Positions 1-4,669 of a DNA stretch of 5,645 bases are shown here, piece by piece. The notes beneath the pieces were generated by a model that was not told the origin of the DNA, did no database searches, and worked only from the letters and a program-made list of their open reading frames with translations. The stretch is from positions 1-5,645 of the forward strand of contig CAZRSA010000164.1 of NCBI GenBank assembly GCA_964602525.1. Reading direction: 5' to 3'. The translations under genes and the position numbers were made by a program. Numbering within the stretch: the stretch's first letter is position 1; the number at the start of each line of letters is the position of its first letter. The stretch is from Lentisalinibacter sp964602525 (GTDB lineage Bacteria > Pseudomonadota > Gammaproteobacteria > Steroidobacterales > Woeseiaceae).

Positions 1-78
1 CCGCATCGCGTTCTAACACGCCGCCCACCCGGCAGGTGTGGAACAGCGCACATTCCGTCCCCGACGCAACCCCGGCAC

Positions 79-124
79 TTTTAACATATTGTTTTGACTG
101 CTGCCACGCGGCAGCACGCAGAAT
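79..124 (+). promoter_or_regulatory. Putative promoter with a dyad in a 19-bp spacer
   Basis: Seen: an AT-rich run (79-93) directly upstream of TTGACT (94-99, 5 of 6 to the sigma70 -35 box), a 19-bp spacer, then CAGAAT (119-124, 4 of 6 to the -10 box). The inverted repeat TGCTGCC-ACGC-GGCAGCA fills the spacer. Known: MerR-family-controlled promoters have over-long 19-20 bp spacers holding the operator dyad. Inference: this could be such a regulated promoter, or simply chance plus an unrelated hairpin. A rightward transcript would run antisense to the gene at 194-604, and no good plus-strand gene follows inside the window. Confidence 0.3.
99..116. repeat. Perfect 7-bp inverted repeat, 4-nt loop
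   Basis: TGCTGCC (99-105) and GGCAGCA (110-116) are exact reverse complements around ACGC. As RNA this would be a stable GC-rich hairpin. Neither strand has a U-tract after it, so an intrinsic terminator is not supported. An operator or a transcript-end hairpin of the minus-strand operon ending at 194 are the alternatives. Confidence 0.6.
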
Positions 125-193
125 GGCACAAGCGCCACTCCGGCTCGTCCGATCATCTGCTGACGGGGCCCCGGCAAAGCCCCGGCGCACCCC

Positions 194-604
194 TCACCGC
201 CTGGCCGGTTCTCCTCCGAAACGGAACCGGAACAGCTCGACCTTGCCCACGCGCTGCAGCGGGTCGTCCATGCGGAACAGATCCGGCTCCCGGGCCGCCT
301 GTTCCGGGTCGTAGAGGGGCAGAAACTCGAAGTCCACCTCGCCCACCTTCGCCTTCTCGAGCTCTTCGCGCTCGCGGCGCAGGGTATCGCCCATGTCGGG
401 CAGCCGCCATTCGTCCCTCCGTCCGTAGACGATGATCTCCTCGATCACCTCCTCGTCCGCGCGGGGCGCCGGCTCGAAGGGGACGCCGCCCGGCCTCTCG
501 ACAGCGTCGCCGGGCTCGTCCCCGCCCGGCGCCTGGGCGAGCCCCGGCGGCGCCAGGAGGACCCATAAGGCTGCGAGCGGCCAGTAGCGCACGTCAATCC
601 TCAA
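194..604 (-). CDS. Small secreted protein of unknown function with TonB-box-like motif
   Basis: I do not recognise a named family. From the TTG at 604 the product is 136 residues. It has an N-terminal hydrophobic segment (about 6-24) ending in AQA, which fits a Sec signal peptide cleaved near residue 25. An acidic, proline-rich stretch follows, then EEIIVYGRR (55-63), a strongly charged probable helix (about 72-88, LRREREELEKAK) and an aromatic/basic C-terminus (about 110-136). EEIIVYGRR resembles the TonB box with following residues of outer-membrane receptors, but there is no plug or barrel. The gene overlaps the end of the upstream solute-binding protein gene by 11 nt, so the two are probably translationally coupled. 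Start choice is open. TTG at 604 has GGAGG 7 nt upstream. GTG at 592 (132 residues) has GAGG 6 nt upstream and keeps the signal peptide. Probably periplasmic; function unknown. Confidence 0.75.
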   Translation of the reverse strand: MRIDVRYWPLAALWVLLAPPGLAQAPGGDEPGDAVERPGGVPFEPAPRADEEVIEEIIVYGRRDEWRLPDMGDTLRREREELEKAKVGEVDFEFLPLYDPEQAAREPDLFRMDDPLQRVGKVELFRFRFGGEPARR

Positions 605-1400
605 GCCGCTCCCTCCAGCGCAGACTGCGGAACCAGTAGGACTCGGTGGAGGGCAGCCACGTGTCGGCCTCGCGGGCCGTGATCCAGGCGTTCAGGAAAT
701 ACACCAGGTCCGCGTTGCCCTTCGCCACCGCGAACGCCGAACGGGTGACCAGCAGCGGCTTTGCCAGCGGCGTATCGATCCGATCGGGATTCTCCAGCGC
801 CAGGAACTGGGGCCCCGGGTAGCTCTCGAGGTAGCCGTCGATACGTCCGGCCAGCAGGGCCTCCGAGGCCTCGTCGTCCTGTTCGAACACCCTGATCTTC
901 GCCTCGCCGAACACGCGCCGGGCGAGGTCCTCGGAAACCGTGCCCTTGACGGCGCCGATGCGGTAGCGCGGATCGTTCAGGTCGTCGAGCCGGGTCACCT
1001 CCGTGGTCTTAGCCATGTTTGTGGCCAGCGTGATACCGCTCTCGTGATAGGCGTCGCTGAACCACACGCGCAGCGCCCGCGCGGGCGTCACGGACATGCC
1101 GGCGGCGACGAGGTCGATCTCGCCGTCCTCCAGAGCGTTGATCAGCTCCTTCCAGGGATAGACCTTCAGCTCCGGCTCCACGCCCATGTCCGCGGCCAGC
1201 TTGCGGGCGACATCGGCCTCGAACCCGATCAGCCGGTCCTCGCCGGCGCGTATCGTCCACGGCGTGAACAGGGAGACGCCCACCCGCAGTACGCCGGCCT
1301 CGCGTATCCCGTCCAGATCGCGCGCGGCAGCAGGACCGGACGCGAGCAGCAGCGCGAGGGCGGCAACGATGAAGAGAGTGAGTCGGTATTTGGAAATCAT
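594..1400 (-). CDS. Periplasmic solute-binding protein, family 3 (amino-acid type), orphan
   Basis: The 268-residue product matches extracellular solute-binding proteins of family 3 (SBP_bac_3), which capture amino acids or similar small polar ligands in the periplasm for ABC importers. Residues 1-26 form a signal peptide: basic start, hydrophobic core 8-20, and an A-A-A site before R27. Family landmarks in order are VLRVGV (37-42), GFEADVARKLA (59-69), EIDLVAAGMSVTPAR (94-108), FSDAY (114-118), GAVKGT (149-154) and GRIDGYL (185-191). R108 and D188 occupy the positions that bind the ligand's alpha-carboxylate and alpha-amino groups in HisJ-like proteins, so an amino-acid-like ligand is inferred. 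I chose the ATG at 1400 because the signal peptide begins there; an open frame continues to 1532 but runs across the divergent promoter region. There is no clear Shine-Dalgarno. No permease or ATPase gene is in view, so it may serve a transporter elsewhere or a sensing role. Confidence 0.88.
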   Translation of the reverse strand: MISKYRLTLFIVAALALLLASGPAAARDLDGIREAGVLRVGVSLFTPWTIRAGEDRLIGFEADVARKLAADMGVEPELKVYPWKELINALEDGEIDLVAAGMSVTPARALRVWFSDAYHESGITLATNMAKTTEVTRLDDLNDPRYRIGAVKGTVSEDLARRVFGEAKIRVFEQDDEASEALLAGRIDGYLESYPGPQFLALENPDRIDTPLAKPLLVTRSAFAVAKGNADLVYFLNAWITAREADTWLPSTESYWFRSLRWRERLED

Positions 1401-1431
1401 GGGCAGGCGGTCCGTCGGCTGATTTCGTCCG

Positions 1432-1460
1432 ATGGTAATGGCACCCGGTGACACCCGCAA
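1432..1460 (-). promoter_or_regulatory. Putative promoter of the minus-strand operon
   Basis: Read on the minus strand: TTGCGG (1455-1460), a 17-bp spacer, then TACCAT (1432-1437), matching 3 of 6 and 4 of 6 consensus bases. It would start transcription about 30 nt before the ATG at 1400. Only modest sequence support, but it is in the right place, divergent from the gshB promoter. Confidence 0.35.
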
Positions 1461-1478
1461 TCGGGAACGGGCGCAACA

Positions 1479-1507
1479 TCGTCGCAGCGGGGTGCGCGCG
1501 GTATAGT
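1479..1507 (+). promoter_or_regulatory. Putative gshB promoter
   Basis: TATAGT (1502-1507) matches 5 of 6 bases of the -10 box and is the only AT-rich hexamer in a GC-rich stretch. The best -35 at 17-bp spacing is TCGTCG (1479-1484), only 3 of 6. Transcription would start near 1514, giving a leader of about 20 nt that contains the AGGAG ribosome-binding site at 1525-1529, five bases before the gshB ATG. Confidence 0.5.
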
Positions 1508-1534
1508 TCGACCGCGAGATCTTCAGGAGCACCT

Positions 1535-2491
1535 ATGAATACCAGAAAGATCCGGCTGGGCGTCGTGATGGATCCCATCGCCGGCATCACGCCGAAGAAG
1601 GACTCCACCCTCGCCATGCTGCTGGAGGCCCGGACGCGGGGTCACGAGATCCACTATATGGAGCAGGGCGGCCTGTGGCTCGACAGCGGCACGGCCCGGG
1701 GCGAAATGCGGCCACTGGAAGTGGCCGACGACCCGGAACGCTGGTACACCCTCGGTGAGGCGGTGCACCGGCCTCTCGGCGAACTCGACGTCATCCTCAT
1801 GCGCAAGGATCCGCCGTTCGACATGGAGTACGTCTATACCACCTACATTCTCGACCGCGCCCGGCAGGCCGGTTGCCTGGTGGTGAACCGTCCGGACGCG
1901 CTCAGGGACATGAACGAGAAGGCCTACACCGCCTGGTTTCCGGAGTTCGTGCCCCGCACGGTCATCACCCGCTCCATGGAGCGGATGCGCGGGTTCCTCG
2001 ACCAGGTCGGGCGCATGGTGGTCAAGCCGCTGGACGGGATGGGCGGGCGCTCCATCTTCTCGGTGCGTAGCGGCGAGCCGAACACCAACGTGATTCTGGA
2101 GACGCTGACCGGCCACGGCCACCGCTACGCCATGGCCCAGGAGTTCATCCCCGAGATCACGGAGGGCGACAAGCGCGTCATCATCGTCGACGGGGAACCG
2201 GTCCCCTACGCCCTCGCCCGCATCCCTACCGAAGCCGACGGGCGTGGCAATCTGGTTATGGGCGCCAAGGGCGTGGGACGAGAGCTGAGCGAGCGCGACC
2301 GGGAGATCGCGACCACCGTGGGCGCGGTGCTGAAGCGCGAGGGCGTCCTGTTCGCCGGGCTGGACGTGATCGGGGACTATCTCACCGAGATCAACGTCAC
2401 GAGCCCCACCGGCATCCGCGAGCTGGACCGGGAGTTCGGCATCAACATTGCGGGCCTGCTGTTCGATGCCATCGAGGCCCGCCTCGGCTGA
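1535..2491 (+). CDS. gshB: Glutathione synthetase
   Basis: Cytosolic ATP-dependent ligase that joins glycine to gamma-glutamylcysteine, the second step of glutathione synthesis. The 318 residues compare with 316 in E. coli GshB and align over the whole length. The N-terminal domain has VMDPI (11-15), KKDST (21-25) and MRKDPPFD (89-96). The ATP-grasp part has KPLDGMGG (164-171), GDKRVIIVDGEPVPYALARIP (211-231), a flexible RGNL loop (237-240), and the metal-binding end D277, E285 and N287 in LTEINVTSP (283-291). The start at 1535 is preferred over the in-frame ATG at 1448. AGGAG lies 5 nt upstream, the -10 box at 1502 would fall inside the longer form, and the protein begins as in E. coli from this point. 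It is divergent from the solute-binding protein gene and followed by the TonB-like gene, as in pseudomonads. Nothing looks broken. Confidence 0.97.
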   Translation: MNTRKIRLGVVMDPIAGITPKKDSTLAMLLEARTRGHEIHYMEQGGLWLDSGTARGEMRPLEVADDPERWYTLGEAVHRPLGELDVILMRKDPPFDMEYVYTTYILDRARQAGCLVVNRPDALRDMNEKAYTAWFPEFVPRTVITRSMERMRGFLDQVGRMVVKPLDGMGGRSIFSVRSGEPNTNVILETLTGHGHRYAMAQEFIPEITEGDKRVIIVDGEPVPYALARIPTEADGRGNLVMGAKGVGRELSERDREIATTVGAVLKREGVLFAGLDVIGDYLTEINVTSPTGIRELDREFGINIAGLLFDAIEARLG

Positions 2492-2530
2492 CGCCGGCAT
2501 CGACGCCGCCAGCGGGTGAACTCCGTCGCA

Positions 2531-2558
2531 TTCCCGTCGGAGCAGGAACGGTTAGAAT
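2531..2558 (+). promoter_or_regulatory. Putative tonB promoter
   Basis: TAGAAT (2553-2558) is a good -10 box, identical to the hexamer in front of pyrK. TTCCCG (2531-2536) is a poor -35 at 16-bp spacing. Transcription would begin near 2565, inside the longest possible tonB frame. This argues that translation starts downstream of 2557. Confidence 0.4.
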
Positions 2559-2640
2559 GGCGCGGGACGGGCAGACCGGGACAGGGAGACAGCGGAGCAG
2601 ACGCCAAGTGGCAGAGACCAGGCCGAGTTTGACAAGGGAC

Positions 2641-3525
2641 ATGCTCCCCGCCGCACCGGTAACACCGGACCGGCTGCCGCCGATGCTATTTCTGGCGGCC
2701 CTGTTCCATGCGGTGCTGATCCTCGGCATCACCTTCGAGGCCGTCCCGCTCGGCGGTAACGAGGCCACCACGCTGGAGGTGACCATCGTCGCCGACTCCA
2801 ACCAGCATATCGAGCCCAGCGACGACGCCGACTACCTCGCCCAGGCGAATCAGCGCGGCAGCGGCAATACCACCGAGCAGGTGCGCCCCGGTGCCCGGCC
2901 GCGGGCGACGCAGGCCCGGCCCTTCCCGGAGGAGATCCCGGGCGAGACGCCGGTGGAATCCGCGCCCGGGGAGACGGACCCCCGCACCACCCTCGTCTCC
3001 CGCTCGCCCTCCGAACGCCGGGATTTCGCACCCGAGGACACGAGCCCGGCGCCGAACCCGGAGCAGACCACGGTCCAGGCGGCGCCACCGAGCGAGCCCC
3101 GTAGCCTGCCGCTGCCCGTCGAAGAACAGGCGAATCTGCTTATTCACGACGACGACCCGCGCCAGCTGGTAATCAGCGCGGACACCCGCGAGTCCCGCAT
3201 CGCCGGTTACCTGAACCGCTGGAAGCGCAAGGTCGAGAGGGTGGGCACTCTGAATTTTCCGGAGCAGGCCCGCACCCGGGGAATGACCGGCAATCCGGTG
3301 CTGGAGGTGGCGATCGACGCCGACGGCGAACTCACCGACATCGTGGTGCGGCGTTCTTCGGGCCATGGCCTGCTCGATCAGGCGGCCCTGAATATCCTGC
3401 GCCGCGCCGCGCCCTTCGACCCGTTTCCGGAAGAGCTGCGCAAGGACTACGACGAGCTGCGCTTCGCCTACCAGTGGCAGTTCGACCGTGACGGCAGCCG
3501 CCCGCGCATCGCCACGAGCCGATAG
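2641..3525 (+). CDS. tonB: TonB-like energy transducer (TonB3 position)
   Basis: Inner-membrane-anchored protein that spans the periplasm and passes proton-motive energy, with ExbB/ExbD-type partners, to outer-membrane machinery. From ATG 2641 it has 294 residues. A short N-terminus is followed by one membrane helix (about 15-32) with H23, comparable to the helix histidine of E. coli TonB. Next comes a long proline/glutamate-rich linker (about 52-180), then a TonB C-terminal domain (about 185-283) with YLNRW (190-194), LNFPEQAR (204-211), SSG (239-241), LDQAA (245-249) and APFDPFP (257-263). The start is uncertain. ATG 2557 (322 residues) and GTG 2608 are in frame. However, 2557-2640 is rich in AGA, AGG, ACA and CAA codons unlike the rest of the gene, and overlaps a promoter-like -10 box. 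Known: P. aeruginosa tonB3 (PA0406) sits between gshB and algH and is needed for twitching motility. A pilus-related role here is only inference from position. No exbB/exbD is in view. Confidence 0.88.
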   Translation: MLPAAPVTPDRLPPMLFLAALFHAVLILGITFEAVPLGGNEATTLEVTIVADSNQHIEPSDDADYLAQANQRGSGNTTEQVRPGARPRATQARPFPEEIPGETPVESAPGETDPRTTLVSRSPSERRDFAPEDTSPAPNPEQTTVQAAPPSEPRSLPLPVEEQANLLIHDDDPRQLVISADTRESRIAGYLNRWKRKVERVGTLNFPEQARTRGMTGNPVLEVAIDADGELTDIVVRRSSGHGLLDQAALNILRRAAPFDPFPEELRKDYDELRFAYQWQFDRDGSRPRIATSR

Positions 3526-3543
3526 CGGGCCCTCCAGGCCCGC
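3525..3543 (+). repeat. GC stem-loop at the tonB stop codon
   Basis: GCGGGCC (3525-3531) and GGCCCGC (3537-3543) are perfect complements around CTCCA. The left arm uses the last base of the TAG stop. It is well placed to separate tonB from yqgE, but the following bases are CCCCTTCA with no U-tract. It is therefore a weak terminator, an mRNA 3'-end protector or a pause hairpin rather than a canonical intrinsic terminator. Confidence 0.45.
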
Positions 3544-3581
3544 CCCTTCAGCCGATCCCGTCAGGCCCCGCTCCGGCGCGC

Positions 3582-3610
3582 TTGTCGATGCCGGCCGGAA
3601 TACCGATACT
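3582..3610 (+). promoter_or_regulatory. Putative yqgE promoter, nearly leaderless
   Basis: TTGTCG (3582-3587) and GATACT (3605-3610), each 4 of 6 to consensus, are separated by the ideal 17 bp. Predicted start of transcription is near 3617, only about 2 nt before the ATG at 3619. This fits the absence of any Shine-Dalgarno there. Confidence 0.45.
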
Positions 3611-3618
3611 GGTTACCC

Positions 3619-4179
3619 ATGAATCAGCCGAATTACGTCAATCAGCTGCTGATCGCCATGCCCGGCATGCAGGATCCGAATTTCGAAACCACGGTCACGC
3701 TGATCTGCGAGCATACCGAGGACGGCGCGCTCGGCATCGTCATCAACCGGCCACTGGATCTCCGGCTGGCCGACGTGCTCGATCAACTGGAACTCACCGC
3801 CCGGAGCGAGGAGATCGGCGATACGCGGGTGCTGGCGGGCGGACCCGTGGGCCACGAGCGGGGATTCGTGCTCCACCCCGCCGGCCAGGAATGGGAAGCC
3901 ACGCTGGACGTGTCCGCCGATATTCGGGTGACGTTCTCCCGCGACATCCTCGCGGCCATCGCCGCGGGCACCGGACCCGGCCGCTCGCTGGTGGCCCTGG
4001 GTTATGCCGGCTGGGACGCCGGGCAGCTCGAATCCGAGATGATGGCCAACGCCTGGTTGAACGTCACCGCCACGCCGGACATCGTGTTCGAGGTCCCCTT
4101 CGACCAGCGCTGGCAGGCCGCCGCGCGGCAGCTGGGCATCGACATCACCCGTGTGGCCAGCGATGCGGGACACGCCTGA
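3619..4179 (+). CDS. yqgE: YqgE/AlgH family protein (UPF0301)
   Basis: The 186-residue product aligns end to end with E. coli YqgE (187 residues), a small cytoplasmic protein of the DUF179/UPF0301 family. Its biochemical role is not settled; the Pseudomonas homologue AlgH was named for an effect on alginate regulation. Conserved blocks visible are LLIAMPGMQDPNFETTV (10-26), ICEHTEDGALGIVINRPL (29-46), LAGGPVGHERGFVLH (72-86), SRDIL (107-111), LVALGYAGWDAGQLESEM (124-141), NAWL (144-147), and the terminal RW...A...LGID followed by AGHA (183-186). The start is fixed by the conserved N-terminus; no upstream in-frame alternative exists. No ribosome-binding site is visible, and a -10-like box ends 8 nt before the ATG. 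Its stop codon lies inside the next gene, ruvX, so the two are probably coupled, as is usual for this pair. Confidence 0.96.
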   Translation: MNQPNYVNQLLIAMPGMQDPNFETTVTLICEHTEDGALGIVINRPLDLRLADVLDQLELTARSEEIGDTRVLAGGPVGHERGFVLHPAGQEWEATLDVSADIRVTFSRDILAAIAAGTGPGRSLVALGYAGWDAGQLESEMMANAWLNVTATPDIVFEVPFDQRWQAAARQLGIDITRVASDAGHA

Positions 4180-4627
4180 AGCCGCCGGCCCCGCGGAGGA
4201 CACACGAGCTGCCCGCACGGTCCTGGCCTTCGACTTCGGCCTGCGCCGTATCGGCGTCGCCGTCGGCCAGGTCGTCACCCGCAGCGCCACCGCGCTGACG
4301 ACGCTGCCCGCCGTGGAGGGCGAACCCGACAGAGACGCCCTCGCCCGGCTGATCGGCGAATGGCGGCCGGATCGCCTGCTGCTCGGCATGCCGCTCGCGG
4401 CAGGAGAGACCTCGGCGCTGGAGCAACCCCTGCAGCGCTTCCGGCGGCGTCTCGAGGCCTTCGGCATTCCCGTGGAACTGGTGGACGAGCAATTCTCGTC
4501 CGCCGAGGCCCAGTCCCGCCTGGCAGCCGAACGGCGCAGCGGTACCCGCCGGCGCCGCGTGCGTAAGGCGGACATCGACAGCCTGTCCGCCCGGATCATT
4601 GCGGAGCAGTGGCTCGCGCGCCGCTGA
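4163..4627 (+). CDS. ruvX: Putative pre-16S rRNA nuclease / Holliday junction resolvase-like RuvX (YqgF)
   Basis: RNase H-fold nuclease family implicated in maturing the 5' end of 16S rRNA and, by homology, in Holliday junction resolution; cytoplasmic. From ATG 4163 it has 154 residues against 138 in E. coli, the excess being an N-terminal tail of about 16. The core shows LAFDFGLRRIGVAVG (21-35) with acidic D24, RLLLGMPL (71-78), LVDEQFSSAEAQ (107-118) with D109/E110, a very basic stretch (124-135), and KADIDSLSARII (135-146) with D139 as the likely last metal ligand. The usual R after DE in DERL/FxT is Q here. The start overlaps the end of yqgE by 17 nt; a GTG at 4151 gives 158 residues and cannot be excluded. 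There is no strong ribosome-binding site, so coupling to yqgE translation is likely. Confidence 0.94.
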   Translation: MRDTPEAAGPAEDTRAARTVLAFDFGLRRIGVAVGQVVTRSATALTTLPAVEGEPDRDALARLIGEWRPDRLLLGMPLAAGETSALEQPLQRFRRRLEAFGIPVELVDEQFSSAEAQSRLAAERRSGTRRRRVRKADIDSLSARIIAEQWLARR

Positions 4628-4650
4628 GCGGGCGATGCGGCGCGGCGAGG

Positions 4651-4659
4651 TGATAGAAT
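4651..4659 (+). promoter_or_regulatory. Putative extended -10 promoter of pyrK
   Basis: TGATAGAAT fits the extended -10 form TGnTATAAT with one mismatch, which lessens the need for a -35 box; none is evident. Predicted transcription start is near 4666, about 4 nt before the ATG at 4670. The bases between are CCGCGGCGGC with no Shine-Dalgarno, so a nearly leaderless message is inferred. Read-through from ruvX, 42 nt upstream, remains possible. Confidence 0.45.
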
Positions 4660-4669
4660 CCGCGGCGGC

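Larger units (their letters stand above)
1..193. other. Left-edge intergenic region with no convincing gene
   Basis: Open frames across this stretch are short, or are the antisense of the minus-strand gene that ends at 194, and none resembles a protein I recognise. A plus-strand frame closes with TAA at 14-16 and could be the tail of a gene lying to the left, but only four codons are visible. The region contains the AT-rich/dyad element at 79-124. It also has an 8-bp direct repeat, GCCCCGGC, at 168-175 and 179-186 separated by AAA. The same bases can form a 6-bp stem (164-169 with 179-184). That stem lies just past the stop of the minus-strand gene but has no U-tract, so I do not call it a terminator. 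Confidence 0.5.

Noticed and set aside
164..186. GC stem and 8-bp direct repeat beyond the stop of the minus-strand operon, considered as a terminator
   Set aside because: The stem is only 6 bp with a 9-nt loop and no U-tract on the minus strand; the repeat is too short and isolated to be meaningful in such GC-rich DNA.
1401..1532. Upstream extension of the solute-binding protein by 44 residues
   Set aside because: The signal peptide begins at the ATG at 1400, and the extension would cover both divergent promoters and the gshB ribosome-binding site.
1448..1534. Upstream start for gshB at ATG 1448
   Set aside because: It would include the -10 box and the ribosome-binding site in the coding region. 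ATG 1535 has AGGAG at ideal spacing and matches the E. coli N-terminus.
1523..2500. Minus-strand open frame (325 codons) opposite gshB
   Set aside because: It mirrors the gshB codons, lacks recognisable motifs or a start signal, and gshB itself is certain.
2686..3366. Minus-strand open frame opposite the TonB-like gene
   Set aside because: It is a shadow of the proline/glutamate-rich linker. The plus-strand frame has a membrane helix and a TonB C-terminal domain.
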